Positions 10,896 through 21,742 are shown, counted from the first letter of the stretch. The stretch: DNA of 64,000 bases from Chaetoceros tenuissimus (GCA_021927905.1 BLLK01000045.1:1054001-1118000), one strand, 5' to 3'. Numbers and translations: made by a program. The notes: a model not told the origin generated them from the sequence alone.

Positions 10896-13534
10896 CTACT
10901 TTCGGTATGGGTTACAGTGTGTGCAGCAATCACATTCTACCTTTGGAGGTTTTCCATCAGAAACATCACAATCAGCCATCAAAACACGTAGTTTATGCTT
11001 CGTTCTGAGTTCACAAATAGACTGAGGCATTGTCCCAGTCAAATTATTCCCATGCAAAGTGAGAATCTCTGTAACAAAAGCAGTGAGAATTTTAGCGAAT
11101 CAAAACATAGTAAAAAATCATACAAACTTATAATATACTTACTTAGATTGTGCAAGTCACCAATGGAGGATGGAATTTCACCTTCGAAATGGTTATTATC
11201 AAGATGGGCTTCTTGAAGGTCAGGAAATGAAGTCAGGAAATCTACTCCTCCGCTCAAGAAGTTGAAGTTGAGATCAAGTCTAAGAACAGTGCTTTCCCCC
11301 TCAACTGAGACATCTCCTGATAGAGAATTTTTATCGAGGTCGACCTCAGCCAATGTGGGTAACTTGAATAAATTTTTATCAATCTCTCCATGCAAGTTTC
11401 CAGATTGCACAACAACTCTCTGGAGACTTGAAATCATTTCAATCTCTCTTGGAACAACACTGTTTACACCATCTTGAAGTTACTTCAGTGAGAAAGAGTA
11501 CAAAATATCAACATAGACGAACTTCAAGTACAAAAAGAACTTACTCTTCCTTAACTGGACTATAGTATTATCCATCCCACATCTGACACCTGACCAGTCA
11601 CACTCATGACCAACAAGATTTGAGTCACCAAATTGCTTTACAATAGAAGCTGCTGCATATCTCTGTAGAATGTTTTCATCTTGAGGGCATGTGTACGATG
11701 GGTCTTCTTCAATTAACCAATTGAGCACTGCACTATTGACGGTGATGTTCAAAGATTCACTCTCACGATTAATGATATTTATAATTTGAATGGATCTTTC
11801 AGAAGCATCCATATTACATCTTTGAGTTGGTGAGTTGGAAAGGGAAGGATTTGACGTCGGAGTGGTCGAGGGGTTTGCAGATGGTTTTAAAGATTGAGAT
11901 GGAATGTAGGATGGTGAATTTGTTGGCTTTAAAGATTGAGATGGAATGTAGGATGGTGCATTTGTTGGCAGTAAAGAAGGGCTGGAAGATGGAGAGCTTG
12001 ACGGCTTCGAGGTCGGTGAGCTCGATGGAGAGCTGGATGGCTGAGATGTCGGTGAAGTAGAAGGCTTAGATGACGGAAATGATGTTGGAGTCGATGAAGG
12101 AACTGAACTTGGAGTGGAAGAGGGCTTCGACGACGGAAGTGATGAAGGACTCGAAGTTGGAGTAGATGACGGCTTAGATGTCGGCAAAGTAGAAGGCTTG
12201 GATGAAGGGCTTGAAGTTGGAGTGGTAGAGGGCTTAGATGACGGCAATAATGAAGGACTTGTAGTTGGAGTCAATGATGGCTTAGATGTCGGCGAAGCAG
12301 AAGGTTTGGATGATGGAAGTGATGAAGGACTCGAAGTTGGAGAGCTAGATGGCTTAGATGATGGAATCGACGAAGGACTTGAAGTTGGAGTGGTAGAAGG
12401 CTGAGAGGTTGGTGAAGCAGAAGGCTTGGATGAAGGACTTGAAGTTGGAGTGGTGGAGGGCTTCGATGACGGAAGTGATGATGGAAACAAGGAAGGTTTG
12501 CTCGAAGGAAGCAATGAAGGTTCAGTTGATGGTTTGGCACTCGGAGTTTTCGATGGTTTAGATGTTGGCAATGCAGATGGCAACAGTGACAAAGATGGCT
12601 TTGAAGAAGGCTCTGAAGATGGTGATAAAGTTGGAGAAGCGCTAGGATACTCGCAAGCACTATCAAATTGTACACACATTGGAATTTCTTCAGATGTCTG
12701 AACCCCGTCACATGTGTTTTCACGCCATCCATCTGAATGGCAAGCATGATTCAAACCCAATGGACAAACTTGTTCAAGAGTGTACACTGCTGGTCCAGTA
12801 TAAACTGCATCATTGTAATCAAAAGTACTTGATGCAATGTATCCATTTCCAATATATGCCGCACCTCCTTCGTTTGCATCATTATTACTAAATGTAGAAG
12901 ACACAATAGACACACCACCACCATAAACTGCTCCTCCACCTTCGGCGTGGTTTCCATCAAAAAATGATCCAATTACATGCATGTTTTCATTTCCATTCAT
13001 GGTTGTTTCAATTGCTCCTCCAACTCCAAGAGCTTTCTTGTTTCTAAAGAGATGTTGAGAGAACAGAGTGAGATACATTGAAGGAAAAAATGAGTTTGAC
13101 ATCAAATATAAAAAACAATATGGAAAGTGTATGCCAAATTCTACTCACTGTGAAAAATTACAATCCATAAAAGTGGTTCCAATAGTTGCATTAGCATTTA
13201 CAGCTCCATTTTGCGAACCTGTAAAATCAAATCCAATAAAGGTTGCACTGTTGGCATCTACATCAAAATGTCTTCCGGTGCCTTCAATCAAACACTTGTC
13301 GCCAAGATTATTCTTGACACAAATAAGCGTGGTACCAATTTTGTTAATTCTTACTGTAGAATTCAAATCAGCATCGTTGTGTGTTACTGAAAATGGACAA
13401 AGAAGTACAACTCCAGACTCAGCTGCATCAATTGCACTCTGAATTTCACCATAGGTTTGAACTTCTGTGCAGCCAAAGACTCTACCAAGAGAGGCCAACG
13501 CTGTAGCCGTAATGAAAAGGTTCTTCATTTTCAA
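10896..13534 (-). CDS. Secreted beta-helix / PSS-repeat / leucine-rich-repeat surface protein, four exons
   Basis: Spliced from 13534-13149, 13043-11545, 11472-11143 and 11068-10896; the three introns (105, 72 and 74 bases) all have GT-AG ends and keep the frame. The order is: signal peptide (~20 residues); a right-handed-beta-helix-like domain in exons 1-2, with Gly-rich and N/S ladders such as GGGAVYGGGVSIVSSTFSNN; a Cys-containing linker; about 260 residues of PSS/KPS/TPT repeats; a Cys-bearing LRR cap (HECDWSGVRC, as in plant-type LRR caps); leucine-rich repeats (LDLNFNFLSGG, AHLDNNHFEGEIP, LTLHGNNLTGTMP); and a Cys-rich end (DCCTHC). No membrane helix is visible. It is likely a wall or extracellular recognition/adhesion protein. 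The LRR part is the common diatom secreted type; the beta-helix fusion is unusual. Confidence 0.85.
11830..12640 (-). repeat. Low-complexity PSS/KPS coding repeat
   Basis: About 800 bases of degenerate 12- to 15-base direct repeats encoding Pro-Ser-Ser-Lys-Pro-Ser and Thr-Pro-Thr variants inside exon 2 of the LRR gene. Such tracts are common linkers in diatom surface proteins and are prone to length change by slippage and unequal exchange. Confidence 0.9.
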
Positions 13535-13938
13535 TATAACTATATGTAAAGAATGAAATAGTATATGTTGAGTTCTTTTTTCACACTACTTCTGATAATG
13601 ATATGAATTGGTGATGGCTTTTCTTTGAAAAAAATAGATGTGGAGGCGGGTCGTGTTTGGTACAGATTTTTATGCAAAGTTAACAAAAATTACTTTATGT
13701 ACTGAAAATCACCCTCTTTTTGGAAATGACTTTTAGAAGCTTGTCTTCTGAATGTAGGGGGGGCTAAGATCTATATTACCGGTTCTATAACTGCCATGTC
13801 GTTTTCTCACAAACGGTAAAACAAACAAAATTTTTCAATTTCATTCCACAACACCAACAAGTTCAAATAAGCTACTTACACAAACACAACTCCAAAATAC
13901 TACAAAAGACAAGGATTCTAAAAGAGTTTACGTGAGAA

Positions 13939-14610
13939 ATGAAGAGAAAGGGGGAAGAAATCGGGTCTCAGCCAATTGCAGCAGTAGTAATGCCAAGTAG
14001 CGACGATATCCTTTCATGGGATGCAACTCAAGACATGATGCAACAACTTCTTGAAACTTACGATAATCATCAAACGATTGAAAAAAGAAAGGAAATGATT
14101 CATGGTATCGAATCAAACATTGTATCACTCAAAGAAGCTGAGGAGATAATCGTTACAGAGGGAGAATCAATTGTGTCTGAAATATCTGAAAAGATCCAAG
14201 AATGCTCTGAAAACTCTAGTCAAGAGGAGAAGAATCTCAAGGAACAGCAGAAGCATATTGATAATCTCGAAGATGAAGTCAACGATATTCGTGATAGTAT
14301 AGATGAAGCAAAAGAGACCGAGGTTGAATTGCGTAGAAAAATTCAGCATTACAAGGAGTTAGCAAACGAAAAGATTGAAGAGATGGATGAAGTGGAGTTG
14401 CAAAAGAAGGAAGAGGTGTATAGACTCCAAACGCAAATATCACTACATGCACATGTAACTGGAATCAAATGGGACTATGAAGATATTGATTCACTAAAGG
14501 GAGAAATTGATATTCCTTCGAAAAAGGTGAATAAGCGTTTTGATATTCCAAAGGAAGACAAGTCGGATTTTGAACTAGTGAATAATTTCTGGACAATGAT
14601 GGAAGCGTAA
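13939..14610 (+). CDS. SPC24: Probable Spc24 kinetochore subunit (Ndc80 complex)
   Basis: A 223-residue single-exon protein. Residues ~28-170 form a long, highly charged coiled coil (many E/K heptads). A small C-terminal globular segment follows, starting HAHVTGIKWDYEDIDSLKGEI. The pattern 'a.lTgIkWDy....ikG.i' is the hallmark of the Spc24 RWD-type domain, and the total length (about 200-225) fits. Spc24 pairs with Spc25 to tie the Ndc80 rod to the inner kinetochore (CENP-T/Mis12). The family is very diverged across eukaryotes, so this is a motif-level call; another short coiled-coil kinetochore or centrosomal protein is possible. The gene converges with the PSS protein at 14706, with 95 bases between stops. 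Confidence 0.7.
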   Translation: MKRKGEEIGSQPIAAVVMPSSDDILSWDATQDMMQQLLETYDNHQTIEKRKEMIHGIESNIVSLKEAEEIIVTEGESIVSEISEKIQECSENSSQEEKNLKEQQKHIDNLEDEVNDIRDSIDEAKETEVELRRKIQHYKELANEKIEEMDEVELQKKEEVYRLQTQISLHAHVTGIKWDYEDIDSLKGEIDIPSKKVNKRFDIPKEDKSDFELVNNFWTMMEA

Positions 14611-14705
14611 AGACAATGGCATTAGGCTTAGGTAGTACTACAAATAATATCAATATTAGATTTGTTATACTCTTCTTACATTACCCCTCTCCCTGTTTTC
14701 TGTGT

Positions 14706-16439
14706 TCAAATATCCAACCAACTACTTCCATTCTTCACTTCACGCTTTTCCCATTGCGATAAAACATTTTTGAAAGTTGCTGGCGATTCATCACTACTCT
14801 CATCGGATTTCATGTCACTGTCGAAATCATCATCATCATGGATTTCTACTTCATCTAATCTCTGGAACATGATTCCCTCATGTTCATTATCACAAGATTC
14901 ACTGTCTTCCTTTTTAGATCTTTCCTCCTCGGTCATTTTATGCTTCATTACTCTAGCCATGCTAGGGTAAAAGTTGATTTTTGGAACAGGATCATGTATC
15001 TTTTCAGCCATCTCTCCAGAAACTTCATTAGAAACTAGTTCGTCATTCAGTTGCTGTATACGAGGTTTTACGCTCCACTCACGATTTGCAGAGTAGCAAT
15101 TGAAGCGACTGCATCCCTTCTGGACTACTTCAGTGTCCACAGATGCACCTTTTGTAATGTTTCCTTGGTCAGACATTGTTTGTTTTCTGAACTTGTTCAC
15201 TTCCTCAATTGCACTTCGTGAAATAGGTATGTCTAGTGGTAGTTCAGTGGATGCAGAATCATCTGTATTTGAAGATAATGATGGATGATCATGATCTCTC
15301 CTACTGACTTCATCTGCAATTCGTGTTTGATTTTCTCTGATTGTATAAAGGGTCGATGATTCTCCAGACTTGATTGAATTTTCATTCACAAAGGTTTTAC
15401 TATCAATCTCGAACAGGACAGAGGGAACACTCACTGCACTTCTCTCTGCTTGACTTGCATTACAATCAGCCTCATACCTACTTGGCAAATAATTTGAAAT
15501 ATTGTGGTTATGATTGTACCGATCCATACGATCAATGGCGTTGGTTGCGTTATGGATGAACTCTTTGTCTCTTCTTCTCCTTAGTACAAACAATGCAGAT
15601 GCAACAATCAAAATTGCTGCAACTGTACCTGCTGTCACATAAATAATATCATTTCGTGAAAAGTCTTTATTGGGGAAGCCCGACGAATCTTTGACGGATT
15701 TAAGCAGTGATATGGCAACGTTGCCATCGGCAGTTTTCAGACATTGATCCACTATCTTCTCTACTCTGTCACGCAAATTATATGGCGATTTTCCTTCGAA
15801 AGCGATCGATACATCTAAAGAAGGAATCAATTCGTCAGTATAATTTTGAGCTATAACGCTAGTGTTTTCAATTTCAAGTTGGGGAGCACAATCTGCTAAT
15901 AGTGTGATTGCTGCTTTCAAAAATCTTTTAGATTCCTCTTCTGTCATAATTTTTCTCTTTGATGAAACCTGAACTTTGATAGGAAAGTCAAAGAAAAAGA
16001 AGTCTGTTGGAGAAGATGAAGGAACATTAGAAGGAGTGATTGAGGGTGAGCTCGATGGAGAGCTAGAGGGCTTAGAAGTCGGAGACTGCGACGGAAAAGA
16101 AGTTGGTGTTGATGAAGGACTTGCAGATGGCAGAGAGGAAGGTTTTGTAGATGGTGATGCTGAAGGATTGAAAGTCGGCGCATTCGTAGGAAGCAATGTT
16201 GGAAAGGCACTTGGCTTCGATGTTGGGTGGTTTGATGGTTGATATGATGGTGAGGATGTTGGGTGATTTGATGGTTTATATGATGGTAACGATGTTGGTG
16301 AGGCTGTTGGTATCACTGAAGGTGCCTCACTGATTGTTGATTTAATTGCAGTGTTTATGATGTTGGACAAATCAAGTGCAGTAGCATCAATAGTACTCAA
16401 TATAATCAAAGAAAAGGTAAGGACTCTTGCTGATCTCAT
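14706..16439 (-). CDS. Single-pass PSS-repeat surface protein with cytoplasmic tail
   Basis: A 577-residue type I membrane protein. I place the start at 16439 (MRSARVLTFSLIILS...), because this gives a clean signal peptide; the open frame runs further up, to 16574, without a better start. After a short leader comes a ~110-residue PSS/KPS/HPT repeat. A folded extracellular domain of ~140 residues follows, of a type often seen in diatom PSS proteins (VQVSSKRKIMTEEESKRF...). One membrane helix (VTAGTVAAILIVASALFVL) is followed by the stop-transfer RRRRDK and a ~270-residue Ser/Glu/Lys-rich cytoplasmic tail with no recognised domain. It probably links the cell wall or outside surface to the cytoplasm. 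Function unknown. Confidence 0.85.
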   Translation of the reverse strand: MRSARVLTFSLIILSTIDATALDLSNIINTAIKSTISEAPSVIPTASPTSLPSYKPSNHPTSSPSYQPSNHPTSKPSAFPTLLPTNAPTFNPSASPSTKPSSLPSASPSSTPTSFPSQSPTSKPSSSPSSSPSITPSNVPSSSPTDFFFFDFPIKVQVSSKRKIMTEEESKRFLKAAITLLADCAPQLEIENTSVIAQNYTDELIPSLDVSIAFEGKSPYNLRDRVEKIVDQCLKTADGNVAISLLKSVKDSSGFPNKDFSRNDIIYVTAGTVAAILIVASALFVLRRRRDKEFIHNATNAIDRMDRYNHNHNISNYLPSRYEADCNASQAERSAVSVPSVLFEIDSKTFVNENSIKSGESSTLYTIRENQTRIADEVSRRDHDHPSLSSNTDDSASTELPLDIPISRSAIEEVNKFRKQTMSDQGNITKGASVDTEVVQKGCSRFNCYSANREWSVKPRIQQLNDELVSNEVSGEMAEKIHDPVPKINFYPSMARVMKHKMTEEERSKKEDSESCDNEHEGIMFQRLDEVEIHDDDDFDSDMKSDESSDESPATFKNVLSQWEKREVKNGSSWLDI

Positions 16440-17319
16440 GGTCGGATTCTTTATTTGTTTATAATTCCATGAAGCTATCAATACATGTGAATGAGAAAGT
16501 TTATTTAGAGGAACTGCATGATTCTTTGCGATTGGGAACCAGCGATCGCTTCCTTCCATTTCATTACCAAACACATGACTATATTTTTCGAAAAATGAAC
16601 ATTTTATTCGTTTCAGCGAAATGCTACGACTTTAGACAATGAATGAATCATTCTTGTATAATTTAGAGTGATTTATCTTTCCATGTTTTCTCATTCTGTT
16701 TTTGAAGAAAGGTTTGTACCTTATTATAGAGCGACAATAATCATGGATACTTATTAGTAGACGAGTGGAAGTGTGATGACAATGAAGTTGGTGTGGTTTT
16801 AGCATTTTTGAAATATGTAGTTACGAGCTAGTCTATTTGTAAGTCTCAAAGCAGTACGACATCCATCTCCTGTGAAAAATGGTATATTGATGAAAGATAT
16901 TGATGATGAATAAAAAAGAGTATTGAAAAGCATGCTTTACAATACAGTTTTGTATAGTATATTTTTGCATAGATCATATATTGACGTTTTCTAATTTGTG
17001 CATGGTCTCCTTTGTATATAAAACAAGATCGGGGCCAAAATAGAATTGTAGGCAATGAAATAGGTCTATTCAGGCAAATTGTCTAGTAATAATATTTCTA
17101 TTTTTACATAATCGGTACATGTCAAGGTCACATTGACTCATTGCGTTCATGTTTTTATTTGGGTTTCACTGGCATATTGTTTCTCAATCTGAACATGTGG
17201 GCAATGAAAGTTATAAGTGGACAATATCCCGCCCCTGTGCCTTTTCATCTTTGCATTGAAATGCCATGTATGATGTGTTCATCTCTTCACTTTGGCAAAT
17301 CTATTTGTAGAACTTCAAC
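16440..17319. other. Intergenic, no gene recognised
   Basis: About 880 bases of AT-rich sequence: the promoter side of the PSS surface gene (left) and the 3' flank of the CDC26 gene (right). The short open frames here lack coding character. Confidence 0.4.
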
Positions 17320-17652
17320 CTATCGCTTTCCTTTAATACCGATTCTTTCAGCCGCACTCTTCTTACGTTTGGTGCTAGTTCGGGGAGTAAAGCTACTATC
17401 CATTGAATTATCATTTTGAGTCATTTCCAAATCTTTCTTCTCTTTCATCATCTAAGACGAAACAATGGCAGCAAATATAAAGAATTAGCATTATCATGCG
17501 AAATTGAATAATCACATTGAGCGAGGTAGTCAATCAAATGAAGAATGGTGACTGCAATTTAGGTACAATGCCCGTTTTCGTATACTTACATCTTCATATT
17601 CTTGTATGTCTTCAGTCTTCAGAGGAATTCTAGTTGGTGGTCTTCTCAACAT
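17320..17652 (-). CDS. CDC26: Anaphase-promoting complex subunit CDC26
   Basis: A small two-exon gene: exon 1 at 17652-17590 (21 codons), a 138-base intron (GTAAGT ... CTTAG) and exon 2 at 17451-17320. The 64-residue protein begins MLRRPPTRIPLKTEDIQEYE, which matches the diagnostic CDC26 N-terminus 'MLRRKPTRxELKxxDIxEYE'. It ends with SAAERIGIKGKR, matching the 'RIG' element seen in the C-terminus of CDC26 proteins. CDC26 is a natively unfolded chaperone-like subunit. Its N-terminus lies along the TPR superhelix of APC6/CDC16 and stabilises it in the anaphase-promoting complex. The gene is so short and split that open-frame searches miss it. The 85-residue size of the animal protein compares well with 64 here. 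Confidence 0.9.
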
Positions 17653-18090
17653 TTTAAAAGTCTATATTGGATATATTCAATAATCTGCGAATCAAATATC
17701 TTGCAAGTTGATCAAAATGAAGTTAGTTGATAGAGTCTCATCACGCTTTTCCCTCCAGTGCCCTTTCTGCTTCTCTGATAAGGTAGGTACCTTACGTAGT
17801 AAGAACAATGTACGTACCTGCCGAATTGCAGCAAACGGCTAGCTAGATAGCTAGGACATGATACGAGCTTCTGATGAGCTGCCCTCTTTTTGAATAATAC
17901 TATTGATTTTATAAAAAGAAGTGAACTCCGATGTACTAAAACTATCACCGGGAACTTACTAGAGGACTACCCAGATAAAAGAGATGCGAAAGACATCTTG
18001 ATGGAAGTAATGAAAATTCTGAAAGTAATCTACGTATCGCATCAAATGTTTCCTAACACAAGAGACAATGTGAATAAAGAAGAAACCCAC
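17653..18090. other. Intergenic, no gene recognised
   Basis: Holds the CDC26 promoter and the 3' flank of the RsmJ gene. A plus-strand open frame of 82 codons (17890-18138) has mildly protein-like composition but no recognised family and no good context. I do not call it. Confidence 0.35.
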
Positions 18091-19167
18091 TTAAATTACA
18101 TAAACATCAAATCTATTTATCGATCCCTTGAGTTGTAAAGATGGTAGTGATGCAGAATTTTGTTCATTATTCATAGAAGAAGAAACTCCAAGTGGATCTG
18201 CATTTACTGGTCTTTTCACTACAACTCTTCTCTTGGCTAAATTCAAAGCACTGTCTAAAAGAGTCCTTTCTTGTCTCCATCTTTCAACATCATCTGCATT
18301 GCTTTCATTTGTCTGAAACATTCCATGTAGAATTTGCATATTCTTTTTAACTGCTGCAGCTTTCTTCCGCGGAGGAAACATAGGATCCAAGTAGCATATA
18401 TCAGGGCGCTCTAAATTCGATTCATCAGAAGATACTTCTGTACAAAAGTCAATCGAATCAGACTTGCGCAAGTCTAGCTTTTGAAACAAAGGAATATATC
18501 TATCATCAATATTCGCAATTAAACTGAGTCTTCGTAGAGCATCAGAGAGTAGAAGAAATACAATTTCATCTCTCTCTACCATGAGTAGTTTCTGGATATT
18601 TCTATCCCCTGCTAATATCATCGAATCTTGACCAAATCCTGCAGTCAAATCAAAAACAGAGCATCCTCCATTCTCATTAGTATATTTCCCAGCAGAAATT
18701 GCTTTCAGTAGCATTTCATTTCCTTGTTGTTTCCCTCCAACACGTTTCCCTAGCTTTGAATCAGGTGGAGGAGCAAAGTCAATATATACAGGCTGCATCT
18801 GTGGCTTTTTTTTCTGCTTCTTCTTGTTGGATTTTAACGTATTACTATCATCAACTGGTCTAATACCTATAGCGTAGTCTTGTAGCTCATCGTACTGATA
18901 CGGAAGAACTTCTAAAGAATGAGTGTATTCAATATCATCATCATCATTTAGTTCAGGAGATCGTCGAGGTATAGAGCATGATTTTTCCAGTGCTTTCTCC
19001 TCATTCTGAAAAGCATCGCTACCTAATATATACACATTTCTAGAATAGCTCAAAGCATTTGGAATTCTCTGGGTAAGAATTCTAGTATCCGTGGTAAAGC
19101 TTCTTACTTTTCTGATTCCATTACCACCGACGAAGGCAGCCAAGTTTAGGATTCGGTACATATGCAT
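18091..19167 (-). CDS. rsmJ: RsmJ-family rRNA (guanine-N2) methyltransferase, probably organellar
   Basis: A 358-residue single-exon protein. Residues ~125-355 match bacterial RsmJ (YhiQ), which makes m2G1516 in 16S rRNA. Visible marks are KLGKRVGGKQQGNE; the SAM-binding VFDLTAGFGQDSMILA (motif I, 'D.TAGLGRDAF.LA'); VERDEIV; the catalytic YLDPMFPPRKKAAAVKK; and RRVVVKRP, then a C-terminal SINRFDVYV. The first ~120 residues are extra relative to the bacterial enzyme. The first ~60 are rich in Arg/Ser/Thr and poor in acids, which suggests a mitochondrial (or plastid) targeting leader. It likely modifies organellar small-subunit rRNA. The gene appears bacterial in origin. Confidence 0.9.
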   Translation of the reverse strand: MHMYRILNLAAFVGGNGIRKVRSFTTDTRILTQRIPNALSYSRNVYILGSDAFQNEEKALEKSCSIPRRSPELNDDDDIEYTHSLEVLPYQYDELQDYAIGIRPVDDSNTLKSNKKKQKKKPQMQPVYIDFAPPPDSKLGKRVGGKQQGNEMLLKAISAGKYTNENGGCSVFDLTAGFGQDSMILAGDRNIQKLLMVERDEIVFLLLSDALRRLSLIANIDDRYIPLFQKLDLRKSDSIDFCTEVSSDESNLERPDICYLDPMFPPRKKAAAVKKNMQILHGMFQTNESNADDVERWRQERTLLDSALNLAKRRVVVKRPVNADPLGVSSSMNNEQNSASLPSLQLKGSINRFDVYVI

Positions 19168-20048
19168 CCCAATAATATTAAAAACTTGGATGTCCTACCT
19201 ATGCAGTTTGGATAGGAGTACAAGGTCACTGAATATTATGGATTGCGCCTATCAAAGTCTTCATACTCGAACTAGTATATATCCACCAGCAGTACAGAAC
19301 AATTGTGCCGTCATGATGAGTGTCTTCACATCATTTTCAACGCCACGAATTACGAGCCTTGAGGGCCACACAAAATTTTCTTTCTAGACATTCCTCATTC
19401 CTCCCCGATGCACGACTCAACTGACTCACGGAGAAGAGGAAAAATAGTAAAATAGTTTTCGTGGTGTTCATCTTTGAAGTTCAAAATCAAAGTATACGTA
19501 TTTAGATCAGTTGAAATAAATTTTAAAATTGTAAATCTAAAACATCTTATGATGTCGGACTGTAGGGCAAAGATTCATGTTCGTATCAAAGTTATAAAAT
19601 AATTACATGAAGTCATCGAATACATAATAGTAGACTAGTATTTGAGAAAGACAAACCAAATCTCATAGAGACATTTTTGTTCCGAGCAGCCGTGACGGGA
19701 AGCTCAGTATGAATTTAGCCTTTCCTCACGAATCAGTAACATAGGCAACAGGCAACATAGGCGCTGCTAATGTACCTTGTTTGTGACGAGAAGTATTATC
19801 TAGCAATTAGACCCAATAATAACTCAAGCTCATTGTGATACAAAAACAGATCCAATATTCAACAAATCATCTTATCGAAGAAAGTTCTGAGATAATATCT
19901 GGTTGAACGTTGAGGTATTGTGCAGCAAACCAACACATCACCGTCAAGATAAAGTTAGAGTTCTCCATATCTGCTCCGGAACGAAGAGTATCTTGTTCGT
20001 ATTTTATCTATACAATTTTTCATCATAGACGACAAGCACAACTTTCTC
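19168..20048. other. Divergent intergenic region, no gene recognised
   Basis: About 880 bases between two divergently transcribed genes (RsmJ to the left, Met-rich protein to the right). It must contain both promoters. I see only short open frames and short local repeats such as the repeated 'ggcaacatag' near 19741-19765. Confidence 0.4.
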
Positions 20049-21742
20049 ATGAATCCAGCAACGAACATGGCAGGCAGCAACCCCGCTGACCCTGAACCTT
20101 TGCGTCGAGCAGCACATGTAAAGGTAAGTTTTTGAAGTTTCATCTGTTGAGAAAAAGGCTTCTAGATGACACATGATACAGTGAAAAAAAAAAGAACCAA
20201 GTTATTCAGTCACAAAGCAATAAACGTGCACTTCCCTTTTGCACACTGGACGAATTTGTTATGCCTGTATTAAATGAATCATCGAACCCCTTTTCTTTAT
20301 GTTTTCAAACATAGTTTTACACATCAAATTATGAGAGAAAAGTTAACCCCGAGAAAACTCACATACGCTTCTCGTTTACATAGTGGGATGGTAAAACCAT
20401 AGCCCTGGGTACATTTCCAGCTCAAGAAGCAGTAGAAAAGTGTGAACAAGCCAAATCACTCACAAAGAAATGGAGAGCGACAATGGTGCCAAAGCCAGAT
20501 GTAGAATGGGTCAAGAAGGCTTTGGAACGATTGAATATTCGTGTAGTCAATGATAGACCTGGGAGAAGGAGAAAAGATGAAGTGGTGGAAAGAACACGTC
20601 GAGAACATACTAACATGGGTATGAATGTGAACAATAGAGATGGCATGTATGCCTTGTCATCCCAGAATGAAATGGGGATGGGAACAAATAATCAAATGTC
20701 TAATATGAACATGCCTAGGCCTAGGAAGGGGGGTTATGGCGGCTTGCTCGAAGGACGTGATGTACCTAATGAGATCACAATGGATGGTATGGATGCATTT
20801 AATCCTATGGGAATGATGAACAGTCGAAATTTTGGAGGAGATGAAGGTATGGGCAACTTTCCTGGTTCAATGATGGGAGGAGCGGATATGGAACCGGGAA
20901 TCAATCAAATGATGGATATGGGTCTACCAATGAATGATGCACCTGGAATGGAGTCCGCAGCTGCATCACGACAACATTTTGCTATACTCAAAGAACATCA
21001 TGACAACCTTTTGAAAGAGTTACAACAAACGACATACATGATGCAAATGTATAGACGCAACTATGAAGATCTCGAAGAATATGAGAATTCACAGAATCCA
21101 ACTCCTATGATGAGGGGACAGGGGGTACCAGGTATGAATAACAGTGAAAATCCAATGACAAGTAGAGGCTTTAGAGACCAAGTACAGGTCCCGTACAACA
21201 TGGCAGATAGGGGCAAAGGGGGGAACTTGACATCAGGTAGTCAAAATAGATCTGGTATGCCTGGAGGACAAGGAAGAAGCATGTATGGTAATCCTGAACG
21301 AGAGATGATTGGATCTGGGAATACAGGTCAATTTGGCGCATCCCAAAACGAAGGTATGAGACGAAATAGGCCTGAGTCATTTGATGACAGTAACAAGCGC
21401 TTCAAACAAAATGACATGGGTATGCAAAGTGAGCAAATGATGAACGAGCAACTACTACAGGAGCAACTTAGACAGGAACAATTACTGAAAGAACAGATTC
21501 GTCGAGAAAAAATGAGAAGTGAGCAAATGCAAATGCAGTCTGACCACATGAGAAATGTACAGACGCAACAAATGGGAGGAAACGGAATGATTCGAAACAT
21601 GCCGATGATGCAAAATGATCAAATGCAAAGTGCAATGATGAATAGAAGACCGCAAGGTGGTATGCAGCAAGCAAGATTGGGGGTAGTAGTAGGTCAGTCG
21701 TCACCGGTGCAAAATGAAGTTCATAACCAAGAAGGAGTTTGA
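20049..21742 (+). CDS. Met/Gln/Asn-rich protein with short N-terminal WDGK domain, two exons
   Basis: Exon 1 at 20049-20123 (25 codons), a 260-base intron (GTAAGT ... CATAG, the longest in the window), and exon 2 at 20384-21742; 477 residues. Across the junction the protein reads RAAHVK|WDGKTIALGTF, then EKCEQAKSLTKKWRATM and VEWVKKALERLNIRV. This ~65-residue module resembles AP2-like or SANT-associated modules seen in diatom nuclear proteins ('W.Gk.i.LGtF...eA...c..A..L...w'). I recognise it only by pattern. From about residue 90 the chain is low-complexity, very rich in Met, Gln, Asn and Gly, with a Gln/Arg/Glu-rich helical stretch near residues 340-395. A role as a transcription or RNA-associated scaffold is plausible but not shown. 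Confidence 0.75.

Noticed and set aside
12114-12404. Plus-strand frames encoding EGLDEGLEVG-type repeats opposite the PSS tract
   Set aside because: They are the antisense of the Pro-Ser repeats; such mirror frames appear opposite every PSS tract here (also 15976-16242 and 48089-48811) and have no start context or conservation sign.
11480-13105. Treating the LRR, PSS and beta-helix frames as three separate genes
   Set aside because: Good GT-AG introns in correct phase join them, and only the first carries a signal peptide.
17890-18138. 82-codon plus-strand frame beside the RsmJ gene
   Set aside because: Mildly coding-like but short, overlapping the 3' end of RsmJ and with no recognisable family.
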